Source: Parcubacteria group bacterium RIFCSPHIGHO2_01_FULL_47_10b (GTDB taxonomy: Bacteria; Patescibacteriota; Minisyncoccia; 2-01-FULL-47-10). Taken from it: a stretch of 14,331 bases of DNA. The translations under genes and the position numbers were made by a program. The first letter of the stretch is position 1. Each line of letters begins with the position of its first letter. The notes beneath the pieces were generated by a model that made no database searches, had not been told where the DNA came from, and saw nothing but the letters and a program-made list of their open reading frames with translations. Below, piece after piece: positions 8,021 through 13,795 of this stretch. Location: positions 1,361 to 15,691 of the forward strand of contig MHXC01000001.1 in NCBI GenBank assembly GCA_001824325.1. The letters run 5' to 3'.

Positions 8021-9850
8021 TTATTCAATTTTTTGAAGAATAACCTGCAGGCCATCCTCAAGGAAATCTGGATTTTCTTCAATAATGGCGTCCCCTCTCT
8101 GCAGTCCAGATTTCACGACAACCGATGTTTCGTACTGCTCCCCCAAAATTACTGGCGTCCATACAATGCGATTATCAATTACTTTTGCCACCCGCGTCTC
8201 ATCAACTCCAATCACTACTGACTGAACTGGGATAGTGAGCTCAGAGCCGGTGGCTCCCCGTAAAGATAGTGAAACTGTTGTAAATGACTCTGGCAGAAGT
8301 AGTCCCTTCGAATTATCGATGAGTATCGTAATAATGGTCTGACGTGTCTGCTGGTCAGCAACTGGCTGAATTTCCCGAATTGTTGCCAGATAAACCCCAT
8401 TAATCATCACCTGCCTTGTTGTATCAATGCGCCGCGCTTCATCAGCAGATACAGAGACCTCAACTTTTAAGGCAGCAGGGTTGATAATCTTCACTATTGG
8501 TGTGCCTGGCCCAATGAGCGCCCCAGGATCCACAAATACATCGGCCACAACCCCAGATGCCGGACTCCTTAAAAAACTTTTATCAAGTTCCGATTGCGCT
8601 GCTGCAAGTTGGTTCTCTGTAATATCCACTTGCGATTGTGCAAAGGCCAGTTGCTGTGCTAATCGAGGTTCAACTGCTCGCACATTCGCCTCTGCCGACG
8701 CTATCGCTTGATTCGCAAATGTTACTCCTTGTTCCGTGCTATCAAATTGAATCTCGGCTATTCGCAGCGTCCCTTCAGAAACATCGATCCGACCCTGATT
8801 AATGATCGTTGTCGTTCGAATGGCTTCTTGCAACGAAGAAAATTCGCGGATCATGCCATCAACAACCATTCGTCGCTCGGATACGATCGTCTTTGAAGCA
8901 GTTATATTGATACCGAGGTTGGCTTTTGTAACTTCAATATCGGGATCGTTTAACGCTATTGTTGCATTACGTAAACCTACTCGCATTGTTTCAAAAACAT
9001 CCAATGCTCCCTGGAGTGTCTTTGATACGGTTGTAGTTAAGTCACTCGATAAAGCGCTGATGATTGGTTGAATTTTTTTGTACTGTTCTTCGCTCGCTAG
9101 CCATGATTCCCGAACAGCCACCTCTTTGAGTGATTGACCTGCTAACACGTCGTTTATGAGATCAGATAAAACGGTAAGTGTCGTGTCTGCCGCTGTTTGG
9201 GCTGATCGTAAAGCTTCGATGCTACTTTGTACTATAGAGTTTAGATCTTGCTGGTTTTGCTCCTCAGTATTTTTCTTATTATTCTGAGCATTTGCCAACG
9301 ATATCCGCCCTGCCTCGAATGCTTTTTGTTTTACTATCAAATCAGTTTGTGCATTTTCTAATTGAATTTGCGCTTGTTGCTTATCTTCTTGGATGATAGT
9401 GCGCGTTCGCTCAGTATTGGCACGGTTCAATGAAAGATTTACTAAAGCGTTCTGTGCTGCTGCGATCAGAGCTTGGTCTTGATCAAGGCGCGCAATTAAT
9501 TGTCCAGAAGCCACCTTATCGCCCCGTTCAACAAGGCGCTCTACGAGGCGTCCGCCGATTTTCGGTGACAATATAATTTCTGTTTCAGATTTCAGGATAC
9601 CTGACCTAGTCAGTGTCCCTGCTTGCCCTGATCCAACAACAAACGCCTCAACAGCTACTGGAGATCCGCTAGTCGTAGTTGTTGCTGTTTGTTGAGATGC
9701 GCCTATGACAGTTGATTCAATCGAGCGATTCCGCTGCCCGACGAATGCTCCAATCGAAACAAGTTCGGCAATGAGTGCGATGGCCAGGATCCCAAATAAG
9801 ATCGATTGCCAAAGCGGGAGTGTTTTAAAAAATTGCATAATTTTTTTCAT
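8021..9850 (-). CDS. RND-type membrane fusion protein (periplasmic adaptor) with extended helical hairpin
   Basis: The partner of the RND permease downstream (9-base gap). The 609 residues begin with a short cytoplasmic end and one N-terminal membrane anchor (about 13-38) instead of a lipobox. A Ser/Thr/Ala-rich linker (44-65) follows. The two half-lipoyl motifs are at about 90-124 (GRLVERLVERGDKVASGQLI) and 426-455 (FLRSPASGVVADVFVDPGAL), with beta-barrel and membrane-proximal domains from about 460 to the end. Between the lipoyl halves lie about 300 residues, mostly helical and rich in Gln/Ala/Glu, against roughly 70-100 in AcrA-type adaptors; residues about 205-345 look like an inserted helical module within the coiled coil. 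HlyD-type and ABC-linked adaptors are the alternative family, but the adjoining permease makes RND the best reading. The ATG at 9850 has no Shine-Dalgarno, only a 12-bp palindrome just upstream (9852-9863). Confidence 0.9.
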   Translation of the reverse strand: MKKIMQFFKTLPLWQSILFGILAIALIAELVSIGAFVGQRNRSIESTVIGASQQTATTTTSGSPVAVEAFVVGSGQAGTLTRSGILKSETEIILSPKIGGRLVERLVERGDKVASGQLIARLDQDQALIAAAQNALVNLSLNRANTERTRTIIQEDKQQAQIQLENAQTDLIVKQKAFEAGRISLANAQNNKKNTEEQNQQDLNSIVQSSIEALRSAQTAADTTLTVLSDLINDVLAGQSLKEVAVRESWLASEEQYKKIQPIISALSSDLTTTVSKTLQGALDVFETMRVGLRNATIALNDPDIEVTKANLGINITASKTIVSERRMVVDGMIREFSSLQEAIRTTTIINQGRIDVSEGTLRIAEIQFDSTEQGVTFANQAIASAEANVRAVEPRLAQQLAFAQSQVDITENQLAAAQSELDKSFLRSPASGVVADVFVDPGALIGPGTPIVKIINPAALKVEVSVSADEARRIDTTRQVMINGVYLATIREIQPVADQQTRQTIITILIDNSKGLLLPESFTTVSLSLRGATGSELTIPVQSVVIGVDETRVAKVIDNRIVWTPVILGEQYETSVVVKSGLQRGDAIIEENPDFLEDGLQVILQKIE

Positions 9851-9896
9851 AATAATGCATTATGTATATCATATATCTTCACAAGTCGAACATGTC

Positions 9897-9925
9897 AGAG
9901 TAATGTGTTTTGTAATTATTGTCAA
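9897..9925 (-). promoter_or_regulatory. Sigma70-type promoter of the efflux operon
   Basis: On the minus strand a perfect -35 box TTGACA (9920-9925) is followed after 17 bases by TACTCT (9897-9902). The start of transcription would be near 9890, giving a leader of about 40 bases ahead of the fusion-protein ATG. Confidence 0.6.
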
Positions 9926-9967
9926 TAAAGAAAATGCTGTATGCCGCTCGGCACAATTTATACACAG

Positions 9968-9995
9968 TTGACCCAAGATATTCGAATCCTATACT
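9968..9995 (+). promoter_or_regulatory. Rightward sigma70-type promoter upstream of pckA
   Basis: TTGACC (9968-9973) and TATACT (9990-9995) are spaced by 16 bases, a strong match. Transcription would start near 10002, only about 10 bases before the hairpin at 10012. Any message reaching pckA from here must therefore pass the terminator-like hairpin. The spacer holds an 8-bp palindrome, ATTCGAAT (9980-9987). Confidence 0.6.
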
Positions 9996-10011
9996 GAACG
10001 AGAAAGAATCT

Positions 10012-10060
10012 ACCAAAGGGTCCAGTGGGTGAAACCTAGTCACCTACTGGACTTTTTGGT
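10012..10060 (+). terminator. Intrinsic terminator / possible attenuator in the pckA leader
   Basis: Bases 10012-10031 and 10041-10060 pair over 20 consecutive positions (17 Watson-Crick and 3 G-U) around a 9-base loop, AAACCTAGT. The core is TCCAGTGGGTG (10021-10031) against CACCTACTGGA (10041-10051). It is followed by CTTTTT, whose T residues also pair with the upstream AAAGG, as in many rho-independent terminators. No plus-strand gene lies upstream, so the only transcript it could stop is the one from the promoter at 9968-9995. That would give an RNA of about 55 bases, or a conditional stop controlling pckA. The minus strand lacks an equally good T tract after the hairpin. Confidence 0.75.
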
Positions 10061-10188
10061 TGATGGAGCGAAAGATTTTTTTGTTCTGTGCTCGCTATAC
10101 TAGCATTGAAATATTGGAGTGCTACACTGGTCATAGGCCATAAGGAATGCGGTTCGGTTCATTGGCAACCATAAATACGTACAAATAG

Positions 10189-10194
10189 AGGAGG
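10189..10194 (+). promoter_or_regulatory. Strong Shine-Dalgarno of pckA
   Basis: AGGAGG, inside the longer purine run AGAGGAGGAGA, lies 7 bases before the ATG at 10202. It fixes the start codon, and it stands out because no other gene in the window has a comparable site. Confidence 0.85.
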
Positions 10195-10201
10195 AGACGC
10201 C

Positions 10202-11719
10202 ATGAGACAGTCCGACAAAGTTGTACAATCTGATCAGCCAAAATACTTGAACCTTGCTCAAGAAGAGCTTTTTGTCCTTGCGCTTAATCAAGGGGGCGTA
10301 CGGGAGCTTGGGGGAAAGCGACTTTGTGCAACTACAAACATAAAGGCGAGGTCGCCCGAAGGAAAATACTTCATTCATCCGCTTACTGGGCGGGGTGCTC
10401 CCTGGTTTGGTACCGCAAAGCCAATGGAGTCGGCAACGTTCAATCGTCTACTGGAACGAGCCCAGGAGCACCTGCTTCGAGGGCCGAGATTCTGCGAACA
10501 AGTTTCTGCCATTGAAGATCATCCGCTCTCGCTGGGAATTAACTTCTATACAGAAAGCGCATGGCACTCCCTGTTCGTGCAACATCTCTTTTTTCCTTGG
10601 CACGCGCCTGATCGCCGCATGACAATCTATCATGCGCCTTCGCTGGAATTAGACCCAAAAAAATATGGACTCCAATCACCAGTAGTGATAGCGATGAATC
10701 TTACTGAACGAATCGCTCTCATCATTGGCACAGATTATGCCGGCGAGATCAAAAAGGCTGTATTCACACAGCTAAATTGGGACTTGCCGAGCGAGAACAT
10801 GCTCCCGATGCACTGCGCGTGCAACTATGCAAGTAACAATTTGGCTGATGTCTCGCTGTTCTTCGGTCTTTCGGGGACGGGCAAGACGACATTGTCAGCC
10901 GATCCTTTGCGAAAACTGGTTGGCGACGACGAGCATGGTTGGAGTTCTAACGGAGTCTTCTGTTTCGAAAACGGATTTTACCCCAAAACAAAGGACATTA
11001 CTCCTAAAAGAGAACCCCTTATTTGGGCTGGAATTCAAACACCGCATGTCATCTTTGAAAACTCCCCCGTCGATAATGGAGGCGACGATGGAGGCATTCC
11101 ACGATTTGTGGGAGATGATTGCCACGTGAACTCTCGGGCTGTTTGCCCACTTGATGCCATTGGTACGCACCGCGGGCGCTCGAGCGCTGGACATCCACAA
11201 GATGTGTTTCTCCTAACCTTCGATACAAGTGGTACGATTCCCCCGATTTGCACTCTAACGAATCAGCAGGCAGTGTATTACTTCCTTGTCGGGTATACAT
11301 CAAAGGTAAGCAAAACAGAGGTTGGCATACACGAGCCTCAGCCAACATTCAGTCCCTGTTTTGGGGCGCCATTCCTAGCCCAACACCCACTGATGTATGC
11401 GGAGATGTTGCAAAAATTCCTCCATGTCTTCAAACCAAGGGTCTGGCTGGTTAATACTGGATATACATGGAGCGGGGTTCGGGATCAAAGACGCATGCCA
11501 TTAGAGCTGACACGATCATTAATTCGAACTGCGCAAGGAGGAAACTTCAAGCAAGAAATCGCTGTGACAGTCCCGCACCTTGGCCTATTTATTCCCGAGG
11601 CCAACGACAAAGGTTTGGTTGCGGTGATGCGTCCGCCGATCGAAGATCCACAATACGAGAAAGCGTGCGCTTCTCTGCACCAACTATTCCAACAAAAATA
11701 CGCAGAGATAGCTGCGTAA
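10202..11719 (+). CDS. pckA: Phosphoenolpyruvate carboxykinase (ATP)
   Basis: Cytosolic enzyme interconverting oxaloacetate + ATP and phosphoenolpyruvate + ADP + CO2, the entry step of gluconeogenesis or an anaplerotic step in reverse. The 505 residues (family about 530-540) keep the key motifs. These are the substrate-binding Arg50 in ARSPEGKY, Tyr179 with Lys184-Lys185 (GTDYAGEIKK), His204, the kinase-1a P-loop GLSGTGKT (222-229), the kinase-2 metal site GDDEHGW (241-247), Arg312 in NSR, and Arg430/431 near the adenine-binding loop. Residues conserved in E. coli PckA are therefore present. Divergent spots include FDTSGTIPPI (340-349), where most members have ADAFG-x-x-PP, and FENGFY where FEGGCY is usual. 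It stands alone on the plus strand, between a hairpin-containing leader and its own terminator, flanked by unrelated minus-strand genes. This and its strong ribosome site fit acquisition by transfer, which is my inference. Confidence 0.95.
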   Translation: MRQSDKVVQSDQPKYLNLAQEELFVLALNQGGVRELGGKRLCATTNIKARSPEGKYFIHPLTGRGAPWFGTAKPMESATFNRLLERAQEHLLRGPRFCEQVSAIEDHPLSLGINFYTESAWHSLFVQHLFFPWHAPDRRMTIYHAPSLELDPKKYGLQSPVVIAMNLTERIALIIGTDYAGEIKKAVFTQLNWDLPSENMLPMHCACNYASNNLADVSLFFGLSGTGKTTLSADPLRKLVGDDEHGWSSNGVFCFENGFYPKTKDITPKREPLIWAGIQTPHVIFENSPVDNGGDDGGIPRFVGDDCHVNSRAVCPLDAIGTHRGRSSAGHPQDVFLLTFDTSGTIPPICTLTNQQAVYYFLVGYTSKVSKTEVGIHEPQPTFSPCFGAPFLAQHPLMYAEMLQKFLHVFKPRVWLVNTGYTWSGVRDQRRMPLELTRSLIRTAQGGNFKQEIAVTVPHLGLFIPEANDKGLVAVMRPPIEDPQYEKACASLHQLFQQKYAEIAA

Positions 11720-11734
11720 TCTCATGAAACTGAC

Positions 11735-11770
11735 AGGGGTGACGCCGCCGCGCCACCCTTGTGTCTTTTT
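11735..11770 (+). terminator. Rho-independent terminator of pckA
   Basis: Sixteen bases after the pckA stop, GGGTG pairs with CACCC, then past one A-C mismatch CGC pairs with GCG around the loop CGCC. The hairpin is GC-rich and is followed by TTGTGTCTTTTT. The T tract is interrupted, but the position directly downstream of an isolated gene, facing a convergent gene, supports the call. The opposite strand has no T tract. Confidence 0.65.
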
Positions 11771-11796
11771 CACAACCCTTATAAATGATTGCGAAT

Positions 11797-12084
11797 TTAT
11801 ACGATGTCCTCTCCTCGATCGGACTTAACCCAGTGGCCTACTGCATCAAGCTTATTCTCCTCCATAGATTGAGCAAACACGCCTTTAGGGTCATTTACTA
11901 ATTGGTTATACACGCTCTCGCTGTCATATCCATGGACTGCTACATAGGAGCCACCACTTTTGAAGGTATAGATAAACGCAACTCCGGGCTGTTCGAGTAA
12001 TGTCTTTTTAACCTTTAAGCTTTGTTCCTCAAACTCTTTTTCTTTACCAGATTCTGCTGACCAATATGAAACTACTATATACAT
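11797..12084 (-). CDS. Small protein, possible ABM-like ferredoxin-fold (dimeric alpha/beta barrel)
   Basis: A 95-residue soluble protein with no signal or membrane segment. Its pattern is a beta strand (IVVSYW), a charged helix (about 12-31), a beta hairpin (GVAFIYTFKSGGSYVAVHGYD, about 34-54), a second helix (about 56-66) and a final strand. This order fits the antibiotic-biosynthesis-monooxygenase / dimeric alpha-beta-barrel superfamily, whose members include heme-degrading and quinone-modifying monooxygenases but also many proteins of unknown role. No catalytic residues can be assigned, so no reaction is claimed. It is the last of the leftward genes and faces pckA. It lies 81 bases after the S51 peptidase gene, with a possible weak promoter of its own at 12111-12139. 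No Shine-Dalgarno is seen. Confidence 0.7.
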   Translation of the reverse strand: MYIVVSYWSAESGKEKEFEEQSLKVKKTLLEQPGVAFIYTFKSGGSYVAVHGYDSESVYNQLVNDPKGVFAQSMEENKLDAVGHWVKSDRGEDIV

Positions 12085-12110
12085 AGAAGTGTATTATGAA
12101 TTATGTGTTT

Positions 12111-12139
12111 AGTTTACATGAAATAGTACGATTTTGAAA
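12111..12139 (-). promoter_or_regulatory. Possible weak promoter of the ABM-like gene
   Basis: TTTCAA (12134-12139) and TAAACT (12111-12116) on the minus strand are 17 bases apart. Both hexamers are imperfect. A start near 12104 would leave a leader of about 20 bases. The gene could equally be read through from the S51 gene. Confidence 0.3.
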
Positions 12140-12165
12140 GTGTGCGTTTTCGAGTACATTATGAG

Positions 12166-12822
12166 CTAATTGTACTGTCGCCACTCCCCTTCTGAAATAA
12201 TGGAGGTTTCGCCATCTACAACCTGAATCGCGCTCTCATCGTCGAGGGCATAAATTGTTTCAGGAACCATTTTAGCGATTTCTCGAAGTTTCTCATCGCA
12301 CATATAGGGAAATTTTGGCGAATTGAGATGGGGAAAGATGCGAAAATCGACAAATCCTAGGGCCCGGGTATCTGTGATTTCTCCTATTTCGTCTGAGTAC
12401 AGTCTTCTCGATTGACTAAAAGAAATATCCTTTGCTGTAATAGCACTACCTGCACTTATGCCAACATAAACCCTATTTTCAAGAAGCTTTGGGAGTTCGG
12501 CTTCGAGTCCGCTTTTTCGAACTTGGTATATAAGGTGGTATGTATTACCCCCACCAAACACAATCACATCAACTGCTTGCAGCCGTGACAACCAGATATC
12601 TCTTGGGACTGCAGATATGTCAACTATATCAAATAAGCGCTTGGCGATATTTTTGAACTCGGTGCATCGATCAATGACCCACGACTTATCTCGAGGCTCG
12701 ACATTTGCAGCAGTTGGGATGTATGCGATCGCAAGATCCTCTGATTGCTTTCCAGCAAGCGCGAGTAGTGCTTGTTTGAGTGAATTATTGCGTATGCCGC
12801 CTGAGGTGAGAAGGAATTTCAT
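12166..12822 (-). CDS. Peptidase S51 family protein (dipeptidase E-like)
   Basis: A 218-residue cytosolic protein, close to the length of E. coli dipeptidase E (229), a serine peptidase that cleaves Asp-Xaa dipeptides. The N-terminus LLTSGGI is the usual first strand. The glycine motif GGGNT (90-94) is present, and the nucleophile elbow is GISAGS (121-126) with Ser123. His165 in FPHLNS and an upstream acidic residue (Asp151 or Asp159) are the likely partners. The DDESA segment (194-198) is also a family feature. Cyanophycinase belongs to the same family but is longer; the short length and motif spacing favour the PepE-like branch. The exact substrate is not certain. The ATG at 12822 lies 31 bases after the stop of the preceding fragment and has no Shine-Dalgarno. 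Confidence 0.88.
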   Translation of the reverse strand: MKFLLTSGGIRNNSLKQALLALAGKQSEDLAIAYIPTAANVEPRDKSWVIDRCTEFKNIAKRLFDIVDISAVPRDIWLSRLQAVDVIVFGGGNTYHLIYQVRKSGLEAELPKLLENRVYVGISAGSAITAKDISFSQSRRLYSDEIGEITDTRALGFVDFRIFPHLNSPKFPYMCDEKLREIAKMVPETIYALDDESAIQVVDGETSIISEGEWRQYN

Positions 12823-12853
12823 GTGTTGGATTAATTATCATGTATCAGTCGAA

Positions 12854-13093
12854 TTACCTCTTCGTGTAATCGCCCATTGGTCGCAAAAAATTTGTCGATT
12901 CCTGTGTGTATGGTTGTCCAGACCATTCCGTGGCCTTCCCTCTTGCTTCTGGGTCGACAGACCACTTATACTCGGCCTCGGGGTTCTCAACTCCGAGATC
13001 GCCCGAATGATAGTAACGCAAAATAACCGTTTCTGCTTCTTTGATTGCAGTCATGCCTATATCGAGTGCGTGGCGGAGTTGAGGTAGGATCAT
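12854..13093 (-). pseudogene. Probable fragment or remnant of an inositol-monophosphatase-family gene
   Basis: From the ATG at 13093 the frame encodes 79 residues. The first 40 or so, including ALDIGMTAIKEAETVILRYY and a following VE...EYK, resemble the N-terminal helix of inositol monophosphatase / bisphosphate nucleotidase proteins (normally about 250-280 residues). The metal-site motif that should follow (PVTxAD) and everything after it are absent. Another minus-strand frame is open from about 12971 to a TAA at 12831-12833, just 8 bases before the S51 start, and ends in a helical segment ATNGRLHEEVIRLIHDN. A frameshift between the two frames is therefore possible, but even the joined product would be only about 87 residues. 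The ATG overlaps the stop of the upstream 53-residue gene (TGATG). It could instead be a genuine small protein of unknown function. Confidence 0.4.
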
Positions 13094-13254
13094 CAATTTG
13101 GATGGTGATACGCGAAACTTTGTAGTTCCTCTCGATCAACACGTTGCTCTCGTTGCCATTGCAGCACATCAACATTTTTCCATGAACTTATTTCAATGGT
13201 TCCTACAACTTCATCGGCAAGTTGCTTAAGATCAATTAGTAATCGGTCATTCAT
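13093..13254 (-). CDS. Small hypothetical protein, 53 residues
   Basis: The ATG at 13254 opens 53 codons ending at the TGA at 13093-13095. I do not recognise the product. It is soluble and charged, with two likely amphipathic helices: LLIDLKQLADEVV near the start and VLQWQREQRVDREELQSFA near the end. The isolated Trp residues (25 and 33) lie between and within these. A purine run AAGGGA lies about 13 bases upstream of the ATG. Its stop overlaps the start of the next gene as TGATG, which suggests translational coupling. It lies 28 bases after the tautomerase-like gene. The overlap, the gene-dense position and the absence of a competing frame are the support; the codon count alone would not be enough. 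Confidence 0.5.
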   Translation of the reverse strand: MNDRLLIDLKQLADEVVGTIEISSWKNVDVLQWQREQRVDREELQSFAYHHPN

Positions 13255-13282
13255 ATGTGAATATTATTCCCTTAGGACATCT

Positions 13283-13615
13283 TTACCAACTATGCCCCAG
13301 TTCACTTAGTTGTAACCAAACGCGCGCATCCCTTATATGTGGAAGCTCCTTAAGAACAAACTGCCGCACGGTGTTGCAAATGACGTCTTGTTTCTTAATG
13401 CGTTCGCCGAAAGCGTGAGCTGCTATTTCCAATTCAATGTCTGCAATCATTCCTCCCCCATCAGCGTGAACCAATCTCACACTAATTTCCTCGGGGGTTA
13501 GCGCAATCTCTCCACAGCTAAGCTCCTTAACAAGCAAATCCTTGAGTTGAGGAATGAAGTCCTTGGATACTACGGGCTTTTCGTTTTTTGCAAAATAAAT
13601 AGTAACAGTTGGCAT
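13283..13615 (-). CDS. Tautomerase/MIF-superfamily-like protein
   Basis: The real start is the ATG at 13615, giving 110 residues; the same frame is open further upstream, but that extension runs through the tRNA-His and lacks a start signal. The protein begins MPTVTIYFAK: once Met is removed, Pro would be the N-terminal residue, the catalytic base of the tautomerase superfamily (4-oxalocrotonate tautomerase, CHMI, MIF). A beta-alpha-beta pattern follows, with helix 17-34, strand ISVRLVHA (44-51), strand MIADIELEIAA (56-66), helix 69-91 and a last strand ARVWLQLSEL (97-106). This is near the 115-residue size of the MIF/CHMI branch. The substrate is unknown, and family membership rests on Pro2 and the secondary-structure order. 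The promoter at 13624-13652 would give an almost leaderless message. Confidence 0.65.
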   Translation of the reverse strand: MPTVTIYFAKNEKPVVSKDFIPQLKDLLVKELSCGEIALTPEEISVRLVHADGGGMIADIELEIAAHAFGERIKKQDVICNTVRQFVLKELPHIRDARVWLQLSELGHSW

Positions 13616-13623
13616 ATAACTAA

Positions 13624-13652
13624 AGTATACCACAAACGAAAATGCCCTTAAG
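13624..13652 (-). promoter_or_regulatory. Extended -10 promoter of the tautomerase-like gene (near-leaderless)
   Basis: TGGTATACT on the minus strand (13624-13632) is an extended -10 element. The -35 position 17 bases further holds only CTTAAG (13647-13652). The -10 ends 8 bases before the ATG, so the message should begin 2-3 bases ahead of the start codon. Confidence 0.6.
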
Positions 13653-13665
13653 TAAGACTTAAGGG
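13645..13665. repeat. Perfect 8-bp inverted repeat overlapping a promoter -35
   Basis: CCCTTAAG (13645-13652) and CTTAAGGG (13658-13665) are separated by 5 bases. It coincides with the -35 region of the tautomerase-gene promoter, so it may be an operator. It could also be a weak terminator for the tRNA transcript, since CATTTTCGTTTG follows it on the minus strand. The sequence does not decide between them. Confidence 0.6.
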
Positions 13666-13676
13666 TTTGTTCGAAC

Positions 13677-13698
13677 CAAGTGCTCAATCGAGCACTTG
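13677..13698 (-). terminator. 9-bp hairpin downstream of tRNA-His (possible terminator or processing signal)
   Basis: CAAGTGCTC pairs perfectly with GAGCACTTG around a 4-base loop. It lies 23 bases after the tRNA. A run of seven T residues (13706-13712) lies between the tRNA and the hairpin, not after it, so it is not a textbook terminator. Confidence 0.4.
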
Positions 13699-13720
13699 AC
13701 ACATTAAAAAAAGATTGCCT

Positions 13721-13795
13721 GGTGCCCAACCAGATTTGAACTGGCGGTCTTCGGGGCCACATCCCGACGCTTTGGGCCGCTAAGCTATGGGCACC
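13721..13795 (-). tRNA. tRNA-His (GTG anticodon)
   Basis: A full cloverleaf folds by hand. The acceptor stem is GTGCCCA/TGGGCAC with an encoded extra G at position -1 opposite C73, the identity pair of tRNA-His. The D stem is GCTT/AAGC, the anticodon stem TCGGG/CCCGA with loop ATGTGGC (anticodon GTG), the variable loop AGACC, and the T stem GCCAG/CTGGT with loop TTCAAAT. The 3' CCA is not encoded (C73 is followed by AGG), so CCA must be added enzymatically. No intron is present. Its first 16 bases overlap the end of the HNH gene on the same strand. Confidence 0.95.

Larger units (their letters stand above)
9851..10201. other. Divergent intergenic region between efflux operon and pckA
   Basis: This 351-base stretch holds no gene that I can support. 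It contains the leftward promoter of the efflux operon (9897-9925), a rightward promoter (9968-9995), the long hairpin at 10012-10060, and about 140 bases of AT-rich leader ending in the pckA ribosome site. A TATACT at 10096-10101 could be a second -10 box for pckA but lacks a convincing -35. The palindrome ATTCGAAT (9980-9987) sits between the -35 and -10 of the rightward promoter and could be an operator. Another short palindrome, ATAATGCATTAT, is at 9852-9863. Confidence 0.6.

Noticed and set aside
9852..9863. Palindrome ATAATGCATTAT just before the fusion-protein ATG as an operator
   Set aside because: It is AT-rich and lies downstream of the predicted transcription start. A 12-base AT palindrome in such a region is weak evidence without conservation.
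10895..11348. Several minus-strand frames of 70-100 codons inside pckA
   Set aside because: They are shadows of a gene whose catalytic motifs are all in the plus-strand frame.
12617..13087. A 156-codon plus-strand frame
   Set aside because: It is antisense to the S51 peptidase and the fragment behind it, with no family signature.
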